Shown: piece after piece, positions 53,646-62,842 of the stretch
Layout: the number at the start of each line of letters is the position of its first letter
Numbering within the stretch: position 1 is the stretch's first letter
NCBI RefSeq assembly: GCF_001507555.1
Contig: NZ_LQBO01000001.1
Span: 1,364,001 to 1,428,000 of the forward strand
Direction of reading: 5' to 3'
DNA: 64,000 nucleotides
DNA from: Thiomicrospira sp. XS5
GTDB lineage: Bacteria; Pseudomonadota; Gammaproteobacteria; Thiomicrospirales; Thiomicrospiraceae
The notes under the pieces: generated by a model
Seen by the model: only the letters and a program-made list of their open reading frames with translations
What the model was told of the DNA's origin: nothing
The model's database searches: none
Translations under genes and position numbers: made by a program

Positions 53646-54254
53646 ATGCGATTGACTTTCTCCCTTTCCAGATTTGCTTCGGTCATGGCCCTGGCGGCTT
53701 CCATCTCGCTTGGCGGCCAGGCGATGGCTCAGCCGCCGATGCCGCATAGTGGTGGCGGAGCCATGCCGCAACTGACTGAAGAACAAAAGCAATTGATGAT
53801 GGAAGTCCAGCAAACCCAACAGCAATTGCAGAAAACTCAGCAGCAATTGCGAGCGATTCAAGATCAGGTTTATCAATCCAGCCCGGAGTTGGTCAAACAA
53901 AAAGAAGCATTGCAACAAGCGATTTCGAAAAAAATGTCTTCCGGCGGTTATGACGCGGATAAAGAGCTGAAAGAATTGAAGGCGATGGTCGCGAAATACA
54001 ATAATGGCCAGGAAAAACCGACGCAAGCCGAAATTCAAGATTTCCAAAAACGTCAACAAGACTTTCAAATGCGTCAGCAGCAAGCATTCCAAGACCCGGA
54101 TATCCGCGCGAAAGCCGAAGCCTTGCAACAAAACCTGAAATCAAAGATTGAAGCTTCTGGTCCAAAGGGCAAAGCTTTGATTGAAAGCTTGGAAAAACAA
54201 ATCAAAAAATTGGAATCATTACGTGCCAAGGCGGCAACAATGATGAAGAAATAA
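53646..54254 (+). CDS. Exported coiled-coil protein upstream of an RND pump
   Basis: 202 residues. A signal peptide ending AMA (about residue 28) is followed by Gln/Lys-rich coiled coil (LMMEVQQTQQQLQKTQQQLRAIQDQVY and a later KRQQDFQMRQQQAF region). No catalytic motif. It stands before the membrane-fusion protein gene and may be a periplasmic helper or chaperone; this is inference from location. Confidence 0.65.
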   Translation: MRLTFSLSRFASVMALAASISLGGQAMAQPPMPHSGGGAMPQLTEEQKQLMMEVQQTQQQLQKTQQQLRAIQDQVYQSSPELVKQKEALQQAISKKMSSGGYDADKELKELKAMVAKYNNGQEKPTQAEIQDFQKRQQDFQMRQQQAFQDPDIRAKAEALQQNLKSKIEASGPKGKALIESLEKQIKKLESLRAKAATMMKK

Positions 54255-54330
54255 GTTTCTTCGTATTGAAACGTAATGTTTTAGCAATCCTCTGCAAATT
54301 TCCGTTAAACTAACGCATATTAAAACGTGC

Positions 54331-54394
54331 GTTACCGGCATGTATCAGACATTCAAATAGCGACTGACTATTAAGCGTGGCATGCCGGTGTAAC
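54331..54394 (+). other. Long leader hairpin before the RND fusion-protein gene
   Basis: GTTACCGGCATG (54331-54342) pairs with CATGCCGGTGTAAC (54381-54394), with a 2-base bulge, enclosing a small AATAG/CTATT hairpin. It ends 27 bases before the start codon. Confidence 0.6.
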
Positions 54395-54421
54395 TCCCTG
54401 AAGTTCAAACGGAAATTCTCT

Positions 54422-55552
54422 ATGTCTAAAAAAACATTGTTTCTGGCGATTTGTTGCATCTCTGCAAGTTTTCTCTCCACGGCCCAGGCGGCCGACACCA
54501 ACGCCAAACCGAAACGTCCTTTGCCCAGTGTGGTGGTGCAAACGGTCGACACCAAAAATGTTTCCCCTGAAATCAAACAGTCCGGCCGAGTCGAAGCGAT
54601 TCAAACCGTGGATTTGCGTGCCCGTGTGGAAGGTTTTTTGTTAAAGCGTAATTTCGTGGAAGGCTCGATGGTGAAGGAGGGAGACGTGCTTTTCAATATC
54701 GAAAAAGACACTTACCAAATTGCTTTGAAAGAACGTGAAGCCGATTTGATGAGCGCGAAAGCAACGTTGAAAAACAACGCGGCCGATTTGGAACGTAAAA
54801 AAGACATGTTGAGAAAGGATTTGATTTCACAGTCGGACGTGGATGCGGCCGAAGCGGCACGCGATACCGCCAAAGCGCAGGTGAAATTGTCGCAAGCGGC
54901 GCTGGAACAGGCCAAGTTGAATTTGAGTTATACCGATGTGGTCAGCCCGATTGACGGGATTATCGGCATTGCCAACTACACCAAAGGCAATTTGGTTAAA
55001 ACCACCAGTGATCCATTGGCCACCATTACCAGCGTTGATCCGATTTACGTATCGGTGGAAATCGGCGAAAAGAAGCTGCTTCAAACCCGCAATTTGCAAA
55101 TGCAAAACGGTGATGAAAACCTCAAAGCCGTGCCGACGCTGGTGTTGTCGGATGGAACGGCCTATGCCCACAAAGGCGAGTTTACCTATATGGGACCCGA
55201 AGTGGATATGACCTCCAATACGGTCAAGGTGCGTGCCACTTTCCCGAATCCGAAACATACTTTACGCCCGGGGCAATACGTGACGGTTTCCATTGGTTTG
55301 AACAAGCAAAATATTCTGCCTGTGGTGCCGCAGGAGTCGGTTCAAAAAGATAAAAAAGGTTATTTTTTATTGGTGGTCGACGACAAAAATACGGTTGAAG
55401 AGCGGCGTGTTGAGGTCGGTCGTCAAATCGACGGCGATTGGGCCATCAAATCTGGTTTGAAAAAAGGCGAGCGGGTTGTGGTGCAAGGCCTGCAAAAGGT
55501 TCGCCCGGATATGAAAGTGAATGTTGTCGAGGCGAAGGGAGCAACGAAATAA
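54422..55552 (+). CDS. RND efflux periplasmic adaptor (membrane fusion protein)
   Basis: 376 residues from the ATG at 54422. Signal peptide (to about AQAA, residue 25), then the barrel-sandwich/lipoyl halves (VDLRARVEGFLLKRNFVEGSMVKEGDVLFNIE and LSYTDVVSPIDGIIG), an alpha-hairpin between them, a beta-barrel and membrane-proximal domain (VVPQESVQKDKKGYFLLVV). It bridges the RND pump to an outer-membrane channel. No cysteine for lipidation. The pump gene starts on the next base after the stop. Confidence 0.93.
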   Translation: MSKKTLFLAICCISASFLSTAQAADTNAKPKRPLPSVVVQTVDTKNVSPEIKQSGRVEAIQTVDLRARVEGFLLKRNFVEGSMVKEGDVLFNIEKDTYQIALKEREADLMSAKATLKNNAADLERKKDMLRKDLISQSDVDAAEAARDTAKAQVKLSQAALEQAKLNLSYTDVVSPIDGIIGIANYTKGNLVKTTSDPLATITSVDPIYVSVEIGEKKLLQTRNLQMQNGDENLKAVPTLVLSDGTAYAHKGEFTYMGPEVDMTSNTVKVRATFPNPKHTLRPGQYVTVSIGLNKQNILPVVPQESVQKDKKGYFLLVVDDKNTVEERRVEVGRQIDGDWAIKSGLKKGERVVVQGLQKVRPDMKVNVVEAKGATK

Positions 55553-58500
55553 ATGTTTTCAGCTTTCTTTATCGACCGTCCTAAGTTCGCGCTCGTCATT
55601 TCCATTGTCATCACCTTAGTCGGTTTCATTACCATGAAGTTGATGCCGGTGGCCGAGTTTCCTGATATTACGCCGCCGGTGGTGAGCGTTAGCACCACTT
55701 ATCCAGGGGCCAGTGCCGAGGTGGTGGAAGAGTCCGTCGCCATTCCGATTGAAACCCAGGTCAACGGTGTGGAAAACATGCTCTACATGTCTTCCAACAG
55801 CAGTAACAGTGGTTATTATTCCCTGAATGTTTCCTTCGATGTCGGTACCGATCCGGACATTGCCGCCGTAAACGTCCAGAACCGGGTCGCTTTGGCCCAG
55901 CCGCAATTACCGGCCGACGTGACACGTCAGGGTGTTTCGGTGAAAAAACAATCCAGCAGTATGTTGATGATTATCAACCTGTCCACCAAAGAAGGGGACA
56001 AAGACGGTATTTGGTTGAGTAACTATTCTTCCATAAACATGGAAGATTCGCTGGCCCGCTTGCCGGGGGTGGGGAATGTGTCTCAGTTCATTACCCTGGA
56101 TTACGGGATGCGGATTTGGCTGGACTCGCTAAAAATGCAAGCCTTGGGCATCACGCCGCAAGACATTTCCAATGCCATTGAATCGCAGAATATTCAAGCG
56201 TCGGTCGGGCAGATCGGTGCGCCGCCTTATGGCGAGAAAAAGCCCGCATTCCAATATACCTTGCAAGCCAAGGGGCGTTTGGCGGAAGTCTCCGAATTTG
56301 AAAACATCATTGTCCGCGCTAATGACAACGGTTCCGTGGTGTACATGAAAGACGTCGCACGCGTGGAACTGGGGACTCAGGAATATGACGGTTCGACCTA
56401 TCTGAACAATAAGCCGACGGCGTCCATTGCGATTTACCAGTTGCCGGGCGCCAACTCCATGGCGGTGGCCGATGAGGTGTACAGCGAATTGGATCGTTTG
56501 TCCAAACGCTTCCCGGAAGGGCTTATGTATGAAGTGCTTTACGATACGACAGCCTCCGTCAGGGCCTCCGTCGAAGAAGTCGTCAAAACACTCTTTATCA
56601 CCTTTACACTGGTGGTCATCATCACTTTCCTGTTCCTGGGCGATTGGCGCGCGACCTTGATTCCGTCGATTGCGGTGCCAGTGTCCTTGATCGGGGTCAT
56701 GGCGTTGCTTTATGTGTTCGGCTTCTCCATCAATATGATTACCTTATTCGCGTTGATTCTCGCCATCGGGGTGGTGGTGGACGACGGCATCATTGTCGTC
56801 GAAAACGTCAAACGGATTCTGGCGGAAGGCGAAACCGATGTCCGTCGCGCCACCCGTGAAGCCATGCGTCAGGTGACCGGTCCAGTGGTGGCGACGACCT
56901 TGGTGTTGTTGTCGGTCTTCTTGCCGGTATCCTTTATGCCGGGGATCACCGGGGAGTTCTATCGACAGTTTGCATTGACGATTGCGATGGCCGTGGTGAT
57001 TTCCTCGATTAACGCCTTGACCTTATCGCCGGCACTGTGTCGTTTGTTGCTGCGTCCGGAAGACGCCGAACCGAAAGGGTTCCTGGGTTTGTTTGCGAAA
57101 GGCGTGGATAAGGCGCGTGACGGTTATGTGGCCGTGGCAAAGCGCATGATTTCTCGTTATAAAATGAGCATGCTGGCGTTTTTGCTGTTTGTGTTCGGGG
57201 CCGGTTATATGTTCCAAAATGTGCCGTCCGGTTTCTTGCCGACCGAAGACCGTGGGGCCTTGATGGCGAATATCCAGTTGCCGGACGGTGCGTCCTTGCA
57301 ACGGACCACCGACTTTACCCGTAAGGTGTCTGACAACTTGGAGCAAATCAAAGGGGTGCGGGACGTCATTGTCATCAATGGTTACAGTATCATGTCCGGT
57401 TCGGCGTCCAATGCGGCCTTTGTGGTCTTGTCATTGGAAGATTGGAGTAAGCGCCCGGACAACCCGGCCAAGAAAATTTTACGTGAAGCCAATATTCGCT
57501 TGAGTACCTTCCCGGAAGCCGATTCGTTCGCCTTCTCACCTCCGGCGATCAGTGGTCTTGGGGTGGCTGACGGTTTGCAAGGGCAAATTCTGGATTTGGC
57601 CAGTGGGCCTTCCAGTGAGTTGGCTTCCGTCACCCGTGGTTTGATGTTCAAGGCCAATCAGGTTGATGGCATTCAGCAGGCGTTTTCGACCTTTTCGGCG
57701 GATGTACCGCAATATTATCTCGATATCGACCGTGAAAAAGCACGGGTGCTCGGGGTGGAAATTTCCGATATTTTCAATACTTTGCAATCGAATCTGGGTT
57801 CCTTGTACATCAATGATTTCAACCTTTATGGCAAAACCTATCGCGTCATTATCCAGTCCGAAGCGGATGAGCGGATGGCGATGTCCGATTTGGATTTGAT
57901 TAAAGTGCGCAACAAAAACGGCAATATGGTGCCGTTGAGTTCCGTGGTCGAATCCAAGCCTATTATGGGGCCTTTGTCGATTCCGCGTTACAACATGTAT
58001 CGTACGGCGTCTTTCTCCGCCCAAACCGGGGATGATTTCAGTTCCGGTCAGGCGATTGACGCCTTTGAAAAACTGGGCAAGCAAGAAATGCCGAAGACCT
58101 ATGAAATTGCCTGGACGGGGATGACATTGCAGGAACTGGAAGCCGGCGACTTGGTGGTGTTCATTTTCGCATTGGCGATTCTGTTTGCCTATCTGTTCCT
58201 GGTGGCCCAGTATGAAAGTTGGTCGGTACCCATGTCGGTCATCACTTCGGTGGCGATTGCGGTCTTCGGCTCCTTGCTGCCGTTGTATTTACTGCCGGGC
58301 ATGGACAATAACCTCTATACCCAGATCAGTATCGTTCTGATGATCGGTTTGGCGAGTAAGAACGCCATCTTGATGGTGGAATTCGCCAAAATGCGGCGTG
58401 AAGAAGGGGAAACCGTTGTCAACGCTGCGATTGATGCGGCTCACCTGCGTTTCCGTCCGTTGATGATGACGGCCTTGGCCTTCCTGTTGGGGGTTCTGCC

Positions 58501-58726
58501 GTTGCTGTTCGCCACCGGTGCCGGTGCGGTGAGCCGTTATTTCGTTGGGGTCACGGTCATCGGCGGCATGTTGTTCGCCGCGGCCATTGCCGTCTTCTTC
58601 ATCCCGGTGTTGTATGTGTTCTTCCAAAGCCTGCGTGAAGGGGTTAAAACCAAGCTGTTCGGAATGGATCCGGACCGTGCCGCGGGTATTCCGGAAGTGC
58701 ATGACGATGATCTGAAAAAAGCCTGA
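55553..58726 (+). CDS. RND multidrug efflux pump, HAE1 (AcrB/MexB) family
   Basis: 1057 residues with twelve transmembrane helices in two repeats and two large periplasmic loops. Motif A follows helix 1 (EFPDITPPVVSVSTTYPGASAEVVEESVA), and helix 4 carries the proton-relay aspartates (LILAIGVVVDDGIIVVENVKR). The homologous segment in the second half is GLASKNAILMVEFAKMRREEG. It exports drugs, detergents or similar compounds with the adaptor encoded upstream. No outer-membrane factor or adjacent regulator is present. Confidence 0.95.
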   Translation: MFSAFFIDRPKFALVISIVITLVGFITMKLMPVAEFPDITPPVVSVSTTYPGASAEVVEESVAIPIETQVNGVENMLYMSSNSSNSGYYSLNVSFDVGTDPDIAAVNVQNRVALAQPQLPADVTRQGVSVKKQSSSMLMIINLSTKEGDKDGIWLSNYSSINMEDSLARLPGVGNVSQFITLDYGMRIWLDSLKMQALGITPQDISNAIESQNIQASVGQIGAPPYGEKKPAFQYTLQAKGRLAEVSEFENIIVRANDNGSVVYMKDVARVELGTQEYDGSTYLNNKPTASIAIYQLPGANSMAVADEVYSELDRLSKRFPEGLMYEVLYDTTASVRASVEEVVKTLFITFTLVVIITFLFLGDWRATLIPSIAVPVSLIGVMALLYVFGFSINMITLFALILAIGVVVDDGIIVVENVKRILAEGETDVRRATREAMRQVTGPVVATTLVLLSVFLPVSFMPGITGEFYRQFALTIAMAVVISSINALTLSPALCRLLLRPEDAEPKGFLGLFAKGVDKARDGYVAVAKRMISRYKMSMLAFLLFVFGAGYMFQNVPSGFLPTEDRGALMANIQLPDGASLQRTTDFTRKVSDNLEQIKGVRDVIVINGYSIMSGSASNAAFVVLSLEDWSKRPDNPAKKILREANIRLSTFPEADSFAFSPPAISGLGVADGLQGQILDLASGPSSELASVTRGLMFKANQVDGIQQAFSTFSADVPQYYLDIDREKARVLGVEISDIFNTLQSNLGSLYINDFNLYGKTYRVIIQSEADERMAMSDLDLIKVRNKNGNMVPLSSVVESKPIMGPLSIPRYNMYRTASFSAQTGDDFSSGQAIDAFEKLGKQEMPKTYEIAWTGMTLQELEAGDLVVFIFALAILFAYLFLVAQYESWSVPMSVITSVAIAVFGSLLPLYLLPGMDNNLYTQISIVLMIGLASKNAILMVEFAKMRREEGETVVNAAIDAAHLRFRPLMMTALAFLLGVLPLLFATGAGAVSRYFVGVTVIGGMLFAAAIAVFFIPVLYVFFQSLREGVKTKLFGMDPDRAAGIPEVHDDDLKKA

Positions 58727-58772
58727 CGATTTGGTCAAAGGGGCATGGAATCCATGCCTCGCTTGAATTGAA

Positions 58773-58798
58773 AAAACGCCCAGGCCTGGGCGTTTTTG
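58773..58798. terminator. Bidirectional terminator built on CCAGGCCTGG (copy 19)
   Basis: AAAAAACGCCCAGGCCTGGGCGTTTTT; exact palindrome at 58780-58789. It separates the convergent RND and SDR genes. Confidence 0.9.
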
Positions 58799-58816
58799 CT
58801 ATTTGGGGAAACCGTT

Positions 58817-59533
58817 CTAGCGGGGGAAGGCGCCGTTGTTGATGTCGATGCAGACGCCGTTGATGTACTCCGGCGAGTCGGTGCCGAGCCAGCCAATGGT
58901 GTCGGCGACCTCTTTGGCGGTGGCGAAACGGCCGGAAATGGTGTTTTGTTTGAAGGCCGCCCGGCGCGCTTCGGGAATGACATCCAGCATATCGGTTTCC
59001 GCCGGGCTGGGCGCGACGGCATTAATCAGCACGCCTTGCGGCCCGAAAATTTTCGAGAAGCTTTTGGTGGCGTTGATCAGGCCCGCTTTACTGATGCCGT
59101 ACCAGACGTCCGGATGGCCGATTTGCCCGGCAATGGAAGCGTTATTGACAATGCGGCCGTGGCCACGTTCGGCCATGCGCGCGCCAATGATTTCCATCAG
59201 GCGGACCGGCGCTTCCAGGTTCAAGCGCATTAATTGATCGATTTTCGCTTGCGGGTAGTCGTGATAAGGCAGGGAGTGCATGACCCCGGCATTGTTGACC
59301 AATACATCAATCTGACCGAGATGGTCGATTAATTCAGGCAAACTTTCCAGGTTCTGCAAGTCGTAAGCCAGCGTGGTGACGTGGTCCGAACCGGAAAGTG
59401 GAAAATCGTCGAAATCACGTGCCAGTACAATCACACGATGTTGCTTACCCAGAAAATAACGACTGGTTTCCAGCCCGATGCCTTTATTGCCACCGGTAAT
59501 CAAAACGGAAGGGCGTTTCATATCAGCGCTCAC
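58817..59533 (-). CDS. Short-chain dehydrogenase/reductase
   Basis: 238 residues (GTG 59533, overlapping the upstream stop as GTGA; ATG 59521 is an alternative). Classical SDR motifs: cofactor loop TGGNKGIGLE, VNNAGVM, catalytic Ser in NNASIAGQ and YxxxK in WYGISKAG. A 3-oxoacyl-ACP-reductase-like type; substrate unknown. Coupled to the OB-fold gene upstream. Confidence 0.9.
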   Translation of the reverse strand: MSADMKRPSVLITGGNKGIGLETSRYFLGKQHRVIVLARDFDDFPLSGSDHVTTLAYDLQNLESLPELIDHLGQIDVLVNNAGVMHSLPYHDYPQAKIDQLMRLNLEAPVRLMEIIGARMAERGHGRIVNNASIAGQIGHPDVWYGISKAGLINATKSFSKIFGPQGVLINAVAPSPAETDMLDVIPEARRAAFKQNTISGRFATAKEVADTIGWLGTDSPEYINGVCIDINNGAFPR

Positions 59534-59895
59534 GGTTTGACAATCGACAAATGGTCGACATCGATTTCCGGGGTTTGCAGGAAGTCTTTTTCGACTTCAC
59601 CGCGGATTTCCACCAGCGTGTCGGCGTTAATCGGGTCGGCGGTGAAGAGGTCGTGATCGATTTCGACACGAATCTCGCCGGTGTCGTCCTTGAAAATATA
59701 TTTGTCGCTGGAAACCTGCCGTGTCAGATAGCCTTTCAGGACCACGAATTGGTCATCCTGAGGATTCGCCAGGATCTGTTTGACGCTTCGAGGTTGATTT
59801 TCACTGGAAGGACCGACATAAGCGGCATTGACCGAAAAACTCAAAAGCAAGGCGCCGACAAAACCGGCAGCGCGTGTCATGGAACGAAGTGGCAT
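59530..59895 (-). CDS. Periplasmic BOF/YgiW-type OB-fold protein
   Basis: 121 residues from the ATG at 59895 behind GGAGAA. Signal peptide ending VNAA (about residue 25), then AYVGPSSENQPRSVKQILANPQDDQFVVLKGYLTRQVSSDKYIF split over strands and DDTGEIRVEIDHDL, matching the bacterial OB-fold (BOF, YgiW/YdeI) stress-tolerance family. The stop overlaps the SDR start by 4 bases. Confidence 0.88.
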   Translation of the reverse strand: MPLRSMTRAAGFVGALLLSFSVNAAYVGPSSENQPRSVKQILANPQDDQFVVLKGYLTRQVSSDKYIFKDDTGEIRVEIDHDLFTADPINADTLVEIRGEVEKDFLQTPEIDVDHLSIVKP

Positions 59896-60093
59896 GGCGT
59901 TTCTCCAAGTGCGTGAAAATGAATAATGGCCGTTTATGGAACCAACAGCATACCCGAAACCGGCCGGTCTGCAAAGCGTCTGAGCGAGGGAAACGGGTTC
60001 AACGTCATTATCGTTGCGTGTGACTCGGTTATTGTGCAAACTTAATGCAACCCTAAAAGTGCCCACCCCGTTTAATTCTGTAAGAGGTCGAAT

Positions 60094-60522
60094 ATGCCGC
60101 TGATTCAAATCACTTTTCCCGAAGAGACATTCCGTGCCGAGCAGGAAGCGCAATTGGCCGAAGAGGCGACCGAGGCTTTGCTCAAGCTGGAAGGCATGGC
60201 ACAAAACCCCAAAGCACGGATGCTGACCTGGACCTATCTCAATAAACACCCGAAAACGACTGGATTTGTCGGCGGCAAACCGATGCACAAACCGCATTAC
60301 CGTTTCGATGTGACGGTGTTTGAAAACACCTTGAACGATGACCGCAAAGCCCGTTTGACCCATGAATTGACCGAGTGCGTGTTACGGTTGGAAGGCACCG
60401 ATCATAATGTACTCAACGCCGCGCGTGTCTGGGTGCTGTTTCATGAAGTGGCCGACGGCAACTGGGGTGGCGCCGGGCAAATCTACCATTTGGCCGAACT
60501 CATGAAAATGATGCAGTCGTAA
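60094..60522 (+). CDS. Tautomerase-superfamily-like protein
   Basis: 142 residues, two half-repeats of beta-alpha-beta type. The initiator is followed by Pro (MPLIQITFPEE), the catalytic base in 4-oxalocrotonate tautomerases and MIF-like proteins; the second half begins PHYRFDVTVFENTLNDDRKARLTHELTECVLR. Longer than monomeric 4-OT (~62), close to the double-length group. Substrate unknown. Confidence 0.75.
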   Translation: MPLIQITFPEETFRAEQEAQLAEEATEALLKLEGMAQNPKARMLTWTYLNKHPKTTGFVGGKPMHKPHYRFDVTVFENTLNDDRKARLTHELTECVLRLEGTDHNVLNAARVWVLFHEVADGNWGGAGQIYHLAELMKMMQS

Positions 60523-60549
60523 TCAATCGTCCAATTCGTTCGGTTGCAT

Positions 60550-62559
60550 TCAGAGCGGTTGACGTTTCATCAATTGAGCGTTGATGGCGACAATGACGGT
60601 GCTCATTGACATCAGAATGGCACCGGCGGCCGGTGATAACAGCAGATCCCACTTCATTAAAACGCCGGCAGCCAATGGAATGGCGACGATATTGTAACCG
60701 GCCGCCCACCAAAGATTTTGTACCATCTTGCGATACGTTCGTTGTGACAGACGGGTGATTTTGGGAATATCTCGCGGATCGGAACGCACCAGAACAATGT
60801 GGCCGGCTTCCACGGCGACATCGGTGCCTGCGCCAATGGCGATGCCGACATCGGCGGTGGCGAGCGCCGGTGCATCGTTCACACCGTCGCCCACCATCGC
60901 CACCCGTTGCCCTTTGGCTTGGAGCGCTTCAACTTGTTTGGCTTTATCCTCCGGCCGAACTTCGGCCATCACCGTATCAATGCCAAGCTGTTGGGCCACG
61001 CTGTCGGCCACTGCCTGAGCGTCACCGGTGAGAATGGCGACGTTCAAACCCTGTTGGTGTAGAGATTCAATGGCTTCCTGGCTTTCGGGCCGAATCGCAT
61101 CGGCCGCGACAAAGGTCGCGATGGCTTGGCGGTCACGAATCAGAAAGATGGCGGTTTGCGCGTTTTTTGAAGCCTGGTCGGCGGCGTCTTTCAACGGCTT
61201 CGGCAATTCGATCTTTTCACTTTTCAATAATGCATTGCCGCCCATTTGATACGATTTTCCGTCCAGTTGTGCGCTCACGCCTTGCCCGGAAATGGCTTGG
61301 AAGTGTTCGACCTTCGGCCAGGACAATTCACGTTCTTTGGCGGTGTTCACGATGCCTTGGGCAATGGGGTGCTCGGATTCCGATTCAATCGCGGCGGCGA
61401 TTTTTAAAAGGGATTCATCCGATTCCGTATCCCGTGTGGTGCAATCGACCACGCGAAATTCCCCCAGCGTGAGCGTTCCGGTTTTATCGAAGACCACCGT
61501 GTCGAGTCGACGGGCTTCTTCCAGGCCGCGTCGGTCCCGTATCAGCAGGCCATGTTGTGCGCCCATGGTGGTGGAAATGGCCACGACCAGCGGCACTGCC
61601 AAGCCCAGGGCATGCGGACAGGCGATGACCAGAACCGTCACCACGCGGATAATGGAAAAGTCCAGTGATGCACCGGCCCATTGCCAGGCGATCAGGGTGA
61701 TGACCCCGCTGGCAATCGCAACGGCGGTCAGCCATTGAGCGGCACGGTCGGCAAGATGCTGGGCGCGGGATTTGGATTTTTGCGCTTCGGACACAAAGCG
61801 CATGATGCCGCTGAGTTGGGTGTTGTCGCCGGTGTGGGTCACGCTGATTTCCAAGGAACCGGAGCCATTCACCGTGCCGGCGATAACCGTATCGCCAGGG
61901 CTTTTTTTGACCGGCTGCGATTCGCCGGTAATCATCGATTCGTTGACGTCGCTTTCGCCGTTTTCGATGGTGCCATCCACCGGCAAGCGTTCGCCTGGCC
62001 GGACGCGGACACGGTCATTTTCCGTCAGCTCGGCGACGGGCACGTCCTGCTCGCCCTTGTCGGTCAGTTTGGTTGCAGTGTCCGGTAAGAGTTTCGCCAG
62101 GGCTTGCAGAGCGCCTTGGGCCTGATGGATGGAGCGCATTTCAATCCAGTGGCCCAGCAGCATGATGACAATCAATGAGGCCAGTTCCCACCACAAAGGT
62201 TGGGCGTCCAGCCAGTTCAGTTGTACCACCCAGGAAAACAGGAAGGCGACCAGTATCGCCAGGGAAATCAAGGTCATCATGCCCGGTAATTTGGCCTGCA
62301 GTTCGTGCCAGGCCGACTGCAAAAATACCCGACCGCCGTAAGCAAAAATCAAGGTGGATAATATGGCGGGAATCCAGGTCGAACCCGGAAAATCGGGGGC
62401 TTGGAAACCTAATAAGGACTGGATGTGCGGGGACCAGATGACGACGGGAACCGTCAACCAGAAGCTCCACCAGAATTTTTCGCGGAACATGTCCGGAGAG
62501 TGACCGGCGTGAGCGTCGTGCTCGGAAGAATGGTGGTGGCTGTGGGTTGCGTCCTGCAT
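60550..62559 (-). CDS. Copper-type P1B ATPase (CopB-like, CPH motif)
   Basis: 669 residues. P-type ATPase motifs: phosphatase loop ITGESQPV, membrane metal site CPHALGLAVPL, phosphorylated Asp in FDKTGTLTLG, SEHPIAQG and GDGVNDAPALA. CPH rather than CPC places it in the P1B-3 (CopB-like) group. Instead of a folded metal-binding domain, the first ~20 residues are His-rich (THSHHHSSEHDAHAGH). Exports copper or silver. AGGAGGC precedes the ATG. Confidence 0.92.
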   Translation of the reverse strand: MQDATHSHHHSSEHDAHAGHSPDMFREKFWWSFWLTVPVVIWSPHIQSLLGFQAPDFPGSTWIPAILSTLIFAYGGRVFLQSAWHELQAKLPGMMTLISLAILVAFLFSWVVQLNWLDAQPLWWELASLIVIMLLGHWIEMRSIHQAQGALQALAKLLPDTATKLTDKGEQDVPVAELTENDRVRVRPGERLPVDGTIENGESDVNESMITGESQPVKKSPGDTVIAGTVNGSGSLEISVTHTGDNTQLSGIMRFVSEAQKSKSRAQHLADRAAQWLTAVAIASGVITLIAWQWAGASLDFSIIRVVTVLVIACPHALGLAVPLVVAISTTMGAQHGLLIRDRRGLEEARRLDTVVFDKTGTLTLGEFRVVDCTTRDTESDESLLKIAAAIESESEHPIAQGIVNTAKERELSWPKVEHFQAISGQGVSAQLDGKSYQMGGNALLKSEKIELPKPLKDAADQASKNAQTAIFLIRDRQAIATFVAADAIRPESQEAIESLHQQGLNVAILTGDAQAVADSVAQQLGIDTVMAEVRPEDKAKQVEALQAKGQRVAMVGDGVNDAPALATADVGIAIGAGTDVAVEAGHIVLVRSDPRDIPKITRLSQRTYRKMVQNLWWAAGYNIVAIPLAAGVLMKWDLLLSPAAGAILMSMSTVIVAINAQLMKRQPL

Positions 62560-62695
62560 GGGGCCTCCTTTTCGACCTGATCGAATTCAAAACGGAATTC
62601 AAAACAAAACATAGGGTCGAGCTTCTATGCTAAAACACTTTCTTTGCCGGGTCAAAACGTCCTCAAAAGCTGAATTCAACAAAACCTAAAAATGA

Positions 62696-62705
62696 CCAGG
62701 CCTGG
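62696..62705. repeat. CCAGGCCTGG palindrome copy 20
   Basis: Exact copy in GACCAGGCCTGGTC, between the divergent ATPase and NfeD-type genes. It has no T-run and lies in a promoter region rather than at gene ends. The rest of 62560-62842 shows no gene. Confidence 0.85.
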
Positions 62706-62842
62706 TCGAACGTGTTGTTTTTAAAATAAAAGTATTGAGGTTTACGGTTTCATTAGAAATTTTTACATAAGAAGCGTAAAGTAAAAGTCTCGGCACTTGT
62801 GATGCACTCGACCGCTTTCGGTCATGGGGCAAAGGAGGCGCG

